From the NCBI RefSeq assembly GCF_004917065.1, contig NZ_SSYA01000002.1, positions 783,897-847,896 of the forward strand: a stretch of 64,000 nt of DNA, given 5' to 3'. Of the stretch, positions 1-8,974 are shown in pieces. This stretch comes from Geomonas ferrireducens. Its GTDB lineage: Bacteria; Desulfobacterota; Desulfuromonadia; Geobacterales; Geobacteraceae. A program made the position numbers and the translations under genes. The notes below the pieces were generated by a model. It did no database searches and was not told the origin of the DNA. It was given only the letters and a program-made list of their open reading frames with translations. How positions within the stretch are numbered: the first letter of the stretch is position 1; each line of letters begins with the position of its first letter.

Positions 1-391
1 GCTGGCAGAGGGGCTCACCTCCGGAGAAGGTGACGCCGCCGCCTGAGTCTTCGAAGAACATGCGGTCCTTAAGGACCTCTCGCAGCACGTCGGCAACCGT
101 CGTTTCCCTGCCGATAACCTCGCGGGCACCGGTCGGGCAGGCCTCGGCGCAGGCCCCGCAGTTGCTGCAGGCGTTACGCGGTCTGAGCCCCTCGTGGCAC
201 GCAAGCAGGCAGGCGTCGCAGGAGATGCAGCGGTTCTGGGAACAGGCGATTTCGGGCGTGGCGGCGTGGCTCTCCGGGTTATGGCACCACCAGCAGCGGG
301 CGGGACACCCTTTGAGGAAGACCGTGGTCCGGATACCGGGCCCGTCGTGCAGCGAGTAGCGCTGCAGGTTGAAGATCACACCACTGCTCAT
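1..391 (-). CDS. Glycyl-radical-enzyme activating protein (radical SAM), partial
   Basis: Only the N-terminal 130 residues are in the window; the gene runs off the left edge. Residues C29, C33 and C36 form the CxxxCxxC radical-SAM cluster motif. A ferredoxin-like insert with two Cys-rich groups (CISCDACLLAC and CSNCGACAEACP, about residues 55-86) follows, and the visible part ends at the SAM-binding GGEP motif. This layout is that of PflA-like activases with extra 4Fe-4S clusters, which install a glycyl radical on a partner enzyme. The partner is not visible. It lies 20 bp downstream of the ferredoxin-tailed aldo/keto reductase and is probably cotranscribed with it. The family call is firm; the specific partner enzyme is unknown. 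Confidence 0.88.
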   Translation of the reverse strand, partial: MSSGVIFNLQRYSLHDGPGIRTTVFLKGCPARCWWCHNPESHAATPEIACSQNRCISCDACLLACHEGLRPRNACSNCGACAEACPTGAREVIGRETTVADVLREVLKDRMFFEDSGGGVTFSGGEPLCQ

Positions 392-411
392 AGCTTGGCC
401 GCGTCCCCCGA

Positions 412-1362
412 CTAAACCACCCGGATCATGAACTCGGGACAGGCCGCCCCGCAGTAGCCGCACAGGATGCAGGCCTCGTCGTCGACCCGGGCCTTGCCGT
501 CCACCATGGCGAGCGCGTTGTTGGTGCAGGCCGGGACGCAGGCGCCGCACCCCTTGCAGAAGGCCTCCATGATGGTGAGCTTGCGCCGCCTCCCCTCGAG
601 GGTGCTCCAGAGCTCCTCGTCCGCGCGCCCCTCGTGGAAAAGGGCGAGGTTGCCGTCGATCTCGGCCTCGGAGAGCATGCCGAGCGCGATGCCGTGCACC
701 CCTTTGAGGTTCAGCACGAAACGGAGGCTCTCCCGCGCGGTCGAGATGAGGTTTCCGCCGGCGAGCGCCTTCATGGCGTAGACCCCCTTCCCCGCGGCGG
801 AGCACGCGGCGATCGCCTCGGCCATCTCTTCCTGGGACCCGTCAATGATCCCCATGCCGGTGCGGTTGATCAGGGGGTGCACTACTTCGATCTCGGGATG
901 CGACACGGACTTTTTTATGGCGGCGACGAAGTGAGAGGAGAGACCTACGTGGGCGATCTTTCCCTCCTCCTTCATGCGCACCAGGGTCTCGATCACATCC
1001 GGACGCTCGACGAAGGGATCGGCGACCCGCGCGCCGTGCAGGTGCACGATGTCGAGGCGTTCGAGACCCAACTCGTTGAGGGCGCGCTCCACGTGGGCGC
1101 GTGCCCCCTCAGCCGTGTTGGCGTGCGTTTTCGAGGCGATGAAGACCTCGCCCGTGTAGCCGTCGATGGCGCGGCGGATGTGCGGGTAGGTCTGGTACAG
1201 CTCGGCGGTGTCGAGGAGGTTCACGCCGCGCTCGAGGGCGTAGCGGATCAGGCGTCCACCCTCGTCAGGAGAGAGGGAGGCCTGCAAGGGGCCGAGGGGA
1301 AGCGTGCCGAAAACGAGAGGGTTGATGCTCAGACCGGTACTGCCAAGCGCTACTTTCTTCAT
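412..1362 (-). CDS. Aldo/keto reductase with C-terminal 2x[4Fe-4S] ferredoxin domain
   Basis: A 316-residue protein with an aldo/keto-reductase TIM barrel (about 1-255). The catalytic tetrad is recognisable as D51, Y56 (DTAELY), K78 and the His of HLHGA near 109. The C-terminal 48 residues (269-316) hold two ferredoxin motifs, CKGCGACVPAC and CILCGYCGAAC, so electrons may reach the barrel from iron-sulfur carriers rather than only from NAD(P)H. Such fused forms are common in strict anaerobes. The position just before a glycyl-radical activase suggests a shared anaerobic pathway, which is inference. The substrate cannot be read from sequence. Confidence 0.88.
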   Translation of the reverse strand: MKKVALGSTGLSINPLVFGTLPLGPLQASLSPDEGGRLIRYALERGVNLLDTAELYQTYPHIRRAIDGYTGEVFIASKTHANTAEGARAHVERALNELGLERLDIVHLHGARVADPFVERPDVIETLVRMKEEGKIAHVGLSSHFVAAIKKSVSHPEIEVVHPLINRTGMGIIDGSQEEMAEAIAACSAAGKGVYAMKALAGGNLISTARESLRFVLNLKGVHGIALGMLSEAEIDGNLALFHEGRADEELWSTLEGRRRKLTIMEAFCKGCGACVPACTNNALAMVDGKARVDDEACILCGYCGAACPEFMIRVV

Positions 1363-1379
1363 GCGTCTCCTGCTCCTGA

Positions 1380-1580
1380 TCAGTAATGCGGGGGTGGCTC
1401 TTCTTCGGAGGGGAGCCTCGTCTGCGAGCTCATGCCGCGCAGGTGCTCCTTGATGATCTTGAGTTCCTTGGTGAGCTGATCGATAAGGGTCTGGTGCCCG
1501 GTCACTACCTCGTTCAGTTGATCGATCACGTGACCTTGATGCATGATCAGCATCTCCATGTCGGTCAGACGCTGTTCCAT
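1380..1580 (-). CDS. slyX: SlyX family protein
   Basis: A 66-residue protein that starts MEQRLTDME, has a heptad-like coiled-coil middle (residues about 3-45, with regularly spaced L/I/V) and ends in the typical acidic-proline tail PPPHY. Both the length and the PPPHY ending match the SlyX family. Its molecular function is not established. The start is preceded by GGAGAAATACT, a good ribosome binding site. It ends 17 bp before the aldo/keto reductase start and is possibly cotranscribed with it. Confidence 0.85.
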   Translation of the reverse strand: MEQRLTDMEMLIMHQGHVIDQLNEVVTGHQTLIDQLTKELKIIKEHLRGMSSQTRLPSEEEPPPHY

Positions 1581-1750
1581 AGTATTTCTCCTTCAGTAGC
1601 GGTCACCGTCCGGGCAAAGCGTCACGGACCGGCAAAGTTTAACCTGATTCATTTCCATAGCCAAGACAAAAAACTTCAAAAACAGGACGGATTCTGATAA
1701 TTTCGGTCCCTGTCCCGGAGGCCGGAGCGCCGGGAGACGGAGGAAGAGAC

Positions 1751-2419
1751 ATGTCGGATACGCCGAAATCGAGCAGCGAGAAGCACATCGAAACGATAAT
1801 GCAGCATCTGGAGCCCGGAACGGACCGTTACGAGGTACTGGACAAGGCGAAGCGGTTCAAGTCGTCCTGGGTGGAGCTTGGCGAGAAGCTGCTCGACGTG
1901 AGCAAGCGGGCGCGCTTCCGCGAGTGGGGCTACGGCAGCTTTGAGGAGTACTGCGTGCAGGAGATCCGCATCAAGCGCGGCACCGCAGAGAAGCTCACCA
2001 TGGCGTACCGGTTCATGGAGAAAGAAGAGCCGCAGTTATTGCAGCAGCGTGAGGAGTTGCGTCCCCTCCCCGACTATCGGTCCATCGATCTGTTGCGTCA
2101 GGCAAAGGAAGAGAAGGGGTTTTCCGAGGAAGAGTACGGCGACTTGAGAAAGCGCGTGGTGGAGGACGAGAAGAGTCATCCCACCGTGCTGAAAAAGTTC
2201 AAGGAGGTGTCCGCGTTGCGCGAGGAGCCGAACCCGTTGGTGCCGTTGAAGGCCGCGGTGTCCGCGGCGAAGCGGCTGGAGTCGGCGCTCAGGGCCTGCG
2301 AAGTGGCCCCCGCAGCGTTTGTGCAGCAAGTAGGTGAGATGCTCGATCATCTGGAGCAGGAGCTGAACGCCCGTGACCTGGAGAGCGAAGCCGAAGCGGG
2401 CACCGTGCGCGAGATCTAG
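1751..2419 (+). CDS. Conserved hypothetical protein, predicted helical
   Basis: 222 residues, start ATG preceded by GGAGGAAGAG at good spacing. The protein is strongly charged and appears all-helical, with no signal peptide or membrane segment. The stretch around residues 35-95 (W-x-E-L-G-E-K-L-L-D then REWGYGSFEEYC) resembles the start of small bacterial DNA- or partner-binding helical proteins, but I do not recognise a named family with confidence. It stands alone between the divergent slyX and the convergent TauE/SafE gene. Codon use is like the neighbouring core genes. Confidence 0.7.
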   Translation: MSDTPKSSSEKHIETIMQHLEPGTDRYEVLDKAKRFKSSWVELGEKLLDVSKRARFREWGYGSFEEYCVQEIRIKRGTAEKLTMAYRFMEKEEPQLLQQREELRPLPDYRSIDLLRQAKEEKGFSEEEYGDLRKRVVEDEKSHPTVLKKFKEVSALREEPNPLVPLKAAVSAAKRLESALRACEVAPAAFVQQVGEMLDHLEQELNARDLESEAEAGTVREI

Positions 2420-2484
2420 CGGGGAGATGCCCTGCCCCATCCTGCGAAAAGGGGGGACCGGCACCTGCTGAGCCGCCCCTCCCC

Positions 2485-3246
2485 TTACCGGTAGCTGTCC
2501 CAAAAAAGCTTCGCCGTCACCGCAAGCACCGAGCAGATGAACACCGGCCTGACGAACCTGGTCCCCTTGTGGATCACGAGCTTCGCACCGACCCTGGCCC
2601 CCGCCGCCTGCCCCGCCCCCATGAGAAGCCCCGCCCCCAAAAGCACGTGCCCCCCAGCCACGAACACCACCAGCGAGACGATGTTGCTCACGAAGTTGAA
2701 GAGCTTGGTGTACCCGGTCCCCTTGCGCATGTCGAAGCCGAGACCCAGCATGATGGCGATCACCCAGAACGAGCCGGTGCCCGGTCCGAGGAAGCCGTCG
2801 TAGAAGCCCAGCCCCAGGCCTGCAATGCCGTAGAAGAGCCGGCGCGGCAGGCGCGGGTGCACCTCTTCGGCGCCGAGCCTCGGCGTGAAGATGGTGTAGC
2901 AGAGAATCGCGAGAAGCAGGAACGGGATGCACTTCTTCAGAAATCCGGGGTCGATCTGCTGCACCGTGTAGGAGCCAAGGATGGCACCCACGGCGGTCCA
3001 GATGACGCCGGGAAGCGCGTCGCGCAGGTTGACCGTTCCCGCCCGGACGAAGTGGAACATGGCGCTGCAGGAACCAAAGGACGCCTGCAGCTTGTTAGTC
3101 CCGAGTGCCGTCTGCGGGGGAAGTCCCAGGCCGAGAAGCACCGGAATGGTGATCAGCCCGCCTCCTCCGGCGATGGAGTCGATCAGTCCGGCAACCGCGC
3201 CGGTGAGAAAAAGAATGGGGAAAAGGATCGGGGAGAGCTCGATCAT
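2485..3246 (-). CDS. TSUP (TauE/SafE) family membrane permease
   Basis: 253 residues with about seven to eight hydrophobic segments. The N-terminal repeat is LTGAVAGLIDSIAGGGGLITIPVLL, where the GGGG/P pattern is the TauE/SafE signature, and a second half follows with LGLGFYDGFLGPGTGSF. The family exports small sulfonates, sulfite or other anions across the inner membrane; the actual substrate here is unknown. The start codon overlaps the stop of the upstream 715-residue gene by 4 bp (ATGA), so the two are translationally coupled. Length is typical for the family. Confidence 0.88.
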   Translation of the reverse strand: MIELSPILFPILFLTGAVAGLIDSIAGGGGLITIPVLLGLGLPPQTALGTNKLQASFGSCSAMFHFVRAGTVNLRDALPGVIWTAVGAILGSYTVQQIDPGFLKKCIPFLLLAILCYTIFTPRLGAEEVHPRLPRRLFYGIAGLGLGFYDGFLGPGTGSFWVIAIMLGLGFDMRKGTGYTKLFNFVSNIVSLVVFVAGGHVLLGAGLLMGAGQAAGARVGAKLVIHKGTRFVRPVFICSVLAVTAKLFWDSYR

Positions 3247-5390
3247 GCCGGGTCCCCCTCTGCGCCGTCGCGCGACGCGGTGCGTGACTGGTAAGCCTTC
3301 AAGGTCTGCTTTGCTACGGATACTGCCAAGGGAATCTCCTTCAGTGCTATCGATGGGTCGGCCATGGCCTGCGCCACGTGGTACATCCGCTGCCAGACGA
3401 TGGGCGCCTGCGGCGAGGATTTAAGCCAGAGCGCCTGCAAAACCAGCCGGTCCACCAGGGTTTGACGTTTCTGCTCCAGTAACTGATCGCACAGCCGCTC
3501 GATGACGGCTGTCACGTTTCTACTGCCGTCGGGGGGCGTGCCGCCGACCACGCGCGTCACCGCGCTCCCCTCTTCCTTCCACCCGCCGAAGAGGGCTCGG
3601 TAGCGGCACCACTCACCGGACTCTTCAAGCGAGGCGACCTGTTCGGCCGGCTCCAGGAAGGGCGGGGTGTTCTCAGCTATTTCCTCAAGCATCGCTTCAA
3701 GTTCGCGTCCGGCGTCCAGCGGCGCCGCCTTCCAGCGGTTGCACCCGAGGATCTCTGCCAACCGGACCAGCCAGTGCCCGGGCGCCCTCCCCTGCTCGTT
3801 CCCCTGCGCCAGGGCGTGTGCGATGCGCAGATCGAGGTAGTCGAGGCTCGAGTCGATACAGCAGCCGCGGTTTCGGGCGGCGGCAAGGAAGGCGTCCACT
3901 TCGGTCCTCGAAGAGAGCCTGGTCACCGTGCATTCGGCCACCCCTCCGCCTTCCCGCAGCGAAACGGTGCACCCTGCATGACCGCCCGAGTCGACAGCCA
4001 CGGCGTAAAAGAGCTGGTTTCCGGCACCGTCGAGGGGACCGGCAAGGACGCTCACCTCCGAGGGTGTCGGCATGTGGGCGCAGGCAACCCGCGCCTTGCG
4101 GGCATTGCCGATGACCTCGTCGACAAAGCCGCGCACAGGGTCGTCGAACCAGTTGCGCGTGACGATGAGGCGGCTGAGCGTCTCGGGCGTGATGCTCCCC
4201 CCCTCGACCGCCGCCAGCATGCGGGCAACGCCCCGCGACAACTCCGTGTCCCCGTTGTAAAGAAAGAGCGCGGCGATGTCGCGCAGAAGCGGAGTGTCCG
4301 CGCTTAGCATCTCCCAGACAAGACCGGGGAGCATCTCGGCGTCGCTTAAGGTGAAAAGCCCGAGTATCTCGTCGGCGCCATCGAAAGGCGAAACCAGACC
4401 GGACGCGGTGAAGCGCTTCATCACGCCGGGGAGAAACGGCTCCCCCACATCTTGCGGGAAAGCGTCGCCTGATATCATGCGCTCCAGTTCCGGTATGAGC
4501 GTCACGCGCGCCTCAGCGAGAACGGCGATCACATCGCGCTGCAGCGCCGCCGGGGCGTCTTCGTAAAAAACGCGCGACAAAAGCGCCCTTTGCAGCCTTT
4601 GCATCTGCAGCCTGGCCCCTGGGAGCCCCCCTTGAGCCTCGACGATGTAGAAATCGAGGGTATGCCGCAAGAGCCTCAGCGCTGCGGCACACTCCTGGAC
4701 CTCATCGGGGGCACCGGAAAGGCCGGCAAGAAGTGCCGCCAGATCCTCACACGCAGCCGGGTTCGCCAGCAGGTGTCGGTGCAGTTCCTCGCGCAGGGCG
4801 ATGTTGACGCCCACCGATGCATCCGCCCCCGCCTGGAGGGATAGTTCCACGAGCCGCTCGATCCCGTTAAGCGCCCTCCCCGCGTCCGGACGCACACGAG
4901 AACCGCAGAGCCTGCCGTCATGCCTGAGGGACTCCCTTAGCGAGCTCTCCAGGTCAGGCGACGGCATGGCGCGGAAGAAAAGTTGGCCGGGGAGCGGGAA
5001 AGGCTTCCCGCAGTAGGGTCTGCCGTCGACGAGTTCGCGCACCTCGCCGTAGTGCCGTTGCAGGCTTTCGAACCAGTCGGGACAGGAGTTAAGGGAATGG
5101 ACGCAGAAGTCGAGGAGTTCGTCTGCGTAGGGGGCCTGGTAGCTTACGGGATCGAGGTGCGGACCGCTGAAGGGACCCTCGTCGTCGAGGGATAGGTGAA
5201 TCTGCGCTCTGTGCCGCATCTTCGCGTCGATCACCAGGAGCACGACACGGCGGCAGTCGCACGCGGGTCGCGTGCAGAAACACTCCAGAAAGGTGTATTT
5301 CCCCTGTGGGATCCGGCCGCTTTTGTGCGCGACATCCAGGGTCATGGCAGGCGCCTGGGCGCCGGGAAAGATCTGCTGGAACGGCTTCAT
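3243..5390 (-). CDS. Large hypothetical protein with N-terminal Cys-rich motif
   Basis: 715 residues, no signal peptide. Close to the N terminus is a compact Cys cluster, C37-x-C39-x4-C44-x-C46 (ECFCTRPACDC), which could bind zinc. The middle is rich in Leu/Ala helices (about 180-430), suggestive of HEAT-like helical repeats, and the C terminus is again helical. I do not recognise the family. It overlaps the TSUP permease start by 4 bp and lies 18 bp from gmhB, so it may belong to the same transcript as the heptose genes; a functional link is not evident. Confidence 0.72.
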   Translation of the reverse strand: MKPFQQIFPGAQAPAMTLDVAHKSGRIPQGKYTFLECFCTRPACDCRRVVLLVIDAKMRHRAQIHLSLDDEGPFSGPHLDPVSYQAPYADELLDFCVHSLNSCPDWFESLQRHYGEVRELVDGRPYCGKPFPLPGQLFFRAMPSPDLESSLRESLRHDGRLCGSRVRPDAGRALNGIERLVELSLQAGADASVGVNIALREELHRHLLANPAACEDLAALLAGLSGAPDEVQECAAALRLLRHTLDFYIVEAQGGLPGARLQMQRLQRALLSRVFYEDAPAALQRDVIAVLAEARVTLIPELERMISGDAFPQDVGEPFLPGVMKRFTASGLVSPFDGADEILGLFTLSDAEMLPGLVWEMLSADTPLLRDIAALFLYNGDTELSRGVARMLAAVEGGSITPETLSRLIVTRNWFDDPVRGFVDEVIGNARKARVACAHMPTPSEVSVLAGPLDGAGNQLFYAVAVDSGGHAGCTVSLREGGGVAECTVTRLSSRTEVDAFLAAARNRGCCIDSSLDYLDLRIAHALAQGNEQGRAPGHWLVRLAEILGCNRWKAAPLDAGRELEAMLEEIAENTPPFLEPAEQVASLEESGEWCRYRALFGGWKEEGSAVTRVVGGTPPDGSRNVTAVIERLCDQLLEQKRQTLVDRLVLQALWLKSSPQAPIVWQRMYHVAQAMADPSIALKEIPLAVSVAKQTLKAYQSRTASRDGAEGDPA

Positions 5391-5408
5391 GGTGAGGCCC
5401 CTTTGCCT

Positions 5409-5993
5409 TTAGCGCCCGGGGCGTTTCCCCTTCCCCTCCCGCTCGTAGATCGCCTCGACCGCTTCCTGCAGGCCCGGGTAAGCGAGCACCCCGTCCGGGA
5501 GCCTGGCGGAGTCTGCGGCGCCGTACCCTGTCTGCACCATGAGGGAGGTGCACCCGGCGTTAAGCCCGGCCTCGATGTCTCCCAGCTTGTCCCCGATCAT
5601 GTAGGAGCTTGAGAGGTCGATATCCAGGTCGAGCGCGGCCTGCTGCAGCATACCCGGGAGGGGCTTTCGGCAACTGCAGTCAACGCGGTAGTCGCCGAGC
5701 GCATGTTCGGGGTGATGCGGGCAGAAGTAGCATGCCTCGATGGTGATGCCAAAGCTGCCGAGTTCCTCGTGCATCTTGTCGTGGATCGCGTGCAGCGCCG
5801 CCTCGTCGTAGAGCCCGCGTCCGATGCCGGACTGGTTCGTGACGACGACCAGGAGAAAGCCGGCGTCTTTCAGGCGCTGCAGCGCATAGGGGACCCCCGG
5901 GATGAGGCGGAAATCCTCCACACGGCTTAGATACTGCACCTCTTCGTTGATGGTCCCGTCCCTGTCGAGAAAAACCGCCCGATGCTTGCCCAT
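5409..5993 (-). CDS. gmhB: D-glycero-beta-D-manno-heptose-1,7-bisphosphate 7-phosphatase
   Basis: 194-residue HAD-superfamily phosphatase. The N-terminal motif FLDRDGTINEE contains the nucleophile/acid Asp pair, VVTNQSG is HAD motif II, and IGDKLGDIEAG is the C-terminal Asp motif. A GmhB-type zinc loop, CYFCPHHPEH followed by DCSCRKP (about 94-118), marks the heptose-specific branch rather than histidinol phosphatase. It removes the 7-phosphate in ADP-heptose synthesis for the lipopolysaccharide core. It is followed upstream on the same strand by gmhA, the preceding isomerase of that pathway, with a 33-bp gap. Confidence 0.92.
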   Translation of the reverse strand: MGKHRAVFLDRDGTINEEVQYLSRVEDFRLIPGVPYALQRLKDAGFLLVVVTNQSGIGRGLYDEAALHAIHDKMHEELGSFGITIEACYFCPHHPEHALGDYRVDCSCRKPLPGMLQQAALDLDIDLSSSYMIGDKLGDIEAGLNAGCTSLMVQTGYGAADSARLPDGVLAYPGLQEAVEAIYEREGKGKRPGR

Positions 5994-6026
5994 GATGCCC
6001 GGCCCTTCCGGCTCGTCAGCCGCCTT

Positions 6027-6599
6027 TTAAAGAAACAACCCGCGCTCAACGAGGTCGCAGATGATGTGGATCATGGTGATGTGCCCCTCCTGGATGCGGG
6101 GCGTGTCGTTGCTTGGGACGATCAGGGAGAGTTCGGCGACCGTCTTGATGCTGCCGCCATCCTTGCCCAGAAGCGCCACGGTCCGGCACCCAAGGCGGTG
6201 CGCAGCCTCAAGGGCGATCTGCACGTTCGGTGAATTGCCGCTCGTGGAAATGCCGACGACGACGTCCCCTGGACGCGCATGCGCCTCGACCTGACGGGCG
6301 AAGATCTGTTCGAAGCCGTAGTCGTTGCCGACCGCGGTGAGGATCGAGGTGTCGGTGCTGAGGGCTATGGCGGGAAGCGCGCGGCGCTCGAGCTTGAAAC
6401 GCCCGACTATCTCGGCGACGAAATGCTGGGCATCCGCAGCGGAGCCGCCGTTGCCCATGACGATGAGCTTGCGCCCATCCTTCAAAGCCTCAGTCAAAAG
6501 GGAAACGGCGCTCTCTATGGCGGGAGTAAGGTCCCTTTCGAGCGCCGTCATGACCTGGTTGTGGGCCTGGAGCTGGGCCCTGATCTCGTCTTTCATCAT
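6027..6599 (-). CDS. gmhA: Phosphoheptose isomerase
   Basis: 190-residue SIS-domain protein. It carries [20 protein letters not shown] (about 50-69) and [11 protein letters not shown] (about 115-125), both characteristic of GmhA, and ends in the family's conserved [12 protein letters not shown] helix. It converts sedoheptulose 7-phosphate to D-glycero-D-manno-heptose 7-phosphate, the first step of ADP-heptose synthesis. Its neighbours gmhB and a glycosyltransferase support a cell-envelope heptose operon read leftwards. Length is normal for the family. Confidence 0.93.
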   Translation of the reverse strand: MMKDEIRAQLQAHNQVMTALERDLTPAIESAVSLLTEALKDGRKLIVMGNGGSAADAQHFVAEIVGRFKLERRALPAIALSTDTSILTAVGNDYGFEQIFARQVEAHARPGDVVVGISTSGNSPNVQIALEAAHRLGCRTVALLGKDGGSIKTVAELSLIVPSNDTPRIQEGHITMIHIICDLVERGLFL

Positions 6600-6632
6600 C
6601 CCTCCGACTTTTTGTGTGCTGACAAGCGGCCT

Positions 6633-7646
6633 CTAGTGGGCGCGCGATTTGATCCGCTCGGCAAGCTGTGAAAACGACAGGTACTGCTCGCTCCACGGCA
6701 AGGCAAGTCCGTCTACGGCGATCACCGGTTTCGTGCCGGGGGAAGCGGCGAGGAGCTTCTCGTAAAGGCGGCGCTTCATGCCGTCCAGTGCGATGCGCGG
6801 AAGAGGCACCAGTTTCACGCTTTCATGCAGCGCGGCAAGCCCCTGCTGCCGGACCTGCTGGTGCAGCGCGAAAGGAAGGAGCACCGTGTAGCAGTCGCCG
6901 TGCCGGGCCCCCTCCACCAGGAGTTCGAGCTTCTGCTCGAGAAGCGAAGCCTCGACCCCCTTAGGGACGTAGACGAGGAAGTTGCCCCCCTCCCCCCAGC
7001 GCTCCTTGAAAAGGGAGATGCTCCGCAACAGGGTCTCGTGGCGGCGCTGCAGGGAACCAAGCGGCGCCTCGTCATAGTGGCTCACGGTGGGACCGGGGAC
7101 CTGCACGGTGCGGAACCCTTCGGCGCAGGCACGCATGGTGAAGTCCTTAAGACACCAGGCTCCTCCGTCCATCCCCTCGTCGAACCCTCCGATCTTGCGG
7201 TAGAGCTCGCGGCGCACGGCCATGGCGGCGAATGAACCGCTGACCACCTCGCGCGGAAGGTCGCAGGGATCACCCGGGTCAAGACAGGGAAGCATTATCC
7301 CTGCATCGGCATGGGTGTGGGCGAACTGCAAAAGCGGTTCGAACCATCCCTTTTTTACTATGCTGGTGCTGCGCATCAGGGCCAGAAACGGCGCCTCGGA
7401 ACTCTCAAAACCGCGGTTTGCGGCACGCACGAACCCGATGTTGCTGTCGTCGCGCATCAAAAGGGCGCGGTCGTCCAGAGCGTCGGCAAACTCCTGCAAC
7501 ATCCTCTCGGTGTCGCGCTCTGAGCCGCAATCCACGATGATGAAGCGGGCGTTCGGTGTGTGGTTGATCAGGTTGACCAGGCAGTTTCGAGTCTCTTCGG
7601 GCCGGTTCCAAACGGGTATGATGACGTCTACGATAGCGTCGGTCAT
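6633..7646 (-). CDS. GT2-fold glycosyltransferase lacking the usual acidic motif
   Basis: 337 residues. The N terminus (DVIIPVWNRPEETRNCL, then FIIVDCGS) is a GT-A family 2 nucleotide-binding fold. Where active relatives carry a metal-binding Asp (for example LNNDT), this protein reads LALMRSTSIVKKGWF, so the DXD-like acidic residue is missing. A C-terminal extension (about 230-337) has no motif I recognise. It sits 33 bp upstream of gmhA and 44 bp from mreB, in an envelope context. It may add sugars to lipopolysaccharide, but the motif loss leaves activity uncertain. Confidence 0.8.
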   Translation of the reverse strand: MTDAIVDVIIPVWNRPEETRNCLVNLINHTPNARFIIVDCGSERDTERMLQEFADALDDRALLMRDDSNIGFVRAANRGFESSEAPFLALMRSTSIVKKGWFEPLLQFAHTHADAGIMLPCLDPGDPCDLPREVVSGSFAAMAVRRELYRKIGGFDEGMDGGAWCLKDFTMRACAEGFRTVQVPGPTVSHYDEAPLGSLQRRHETLLRSISLFKERWGEGGNFLVYVPKGVEASLLEQKLELLVEGARHGDCYTVLLPFALHQQVRQQGLAALHESVKLVPLPRIALDGMKRRLYEKLLAASPGTKPVIAVDGLALPWSEQYLSFSQLAERIKSRAH

Positions 7647-7690
7647 GAAAATCCCTCTGGTAGAAACGGCGGATTTGAGCGCGATCCGGC

Positions 7691-8803
<1,113 letters not shown>

Positions 8804-8974
8804 CTACACACCCTTGCAAGAAAGAAAACCCGTCTACTGGCTGACAGGGCGCTGAAACATTGGACGTATACCGCTTCATTCTACCGTTGCTTTTGCGATT
8901 AAATTATATTATCATTCGCGTCTCTTGAACTAATCTAATGGCGTCAATTTTGTGTGCAAAGGAGCCGAACCCGA

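Noticed and set aside
3774-4307. Antisense frame inside the 715-residue gene
   Set aside because: Typical shadow of a GC-rich gene; the same applies to the long frames opposite mreB, ppiD-like and ptsP genes.
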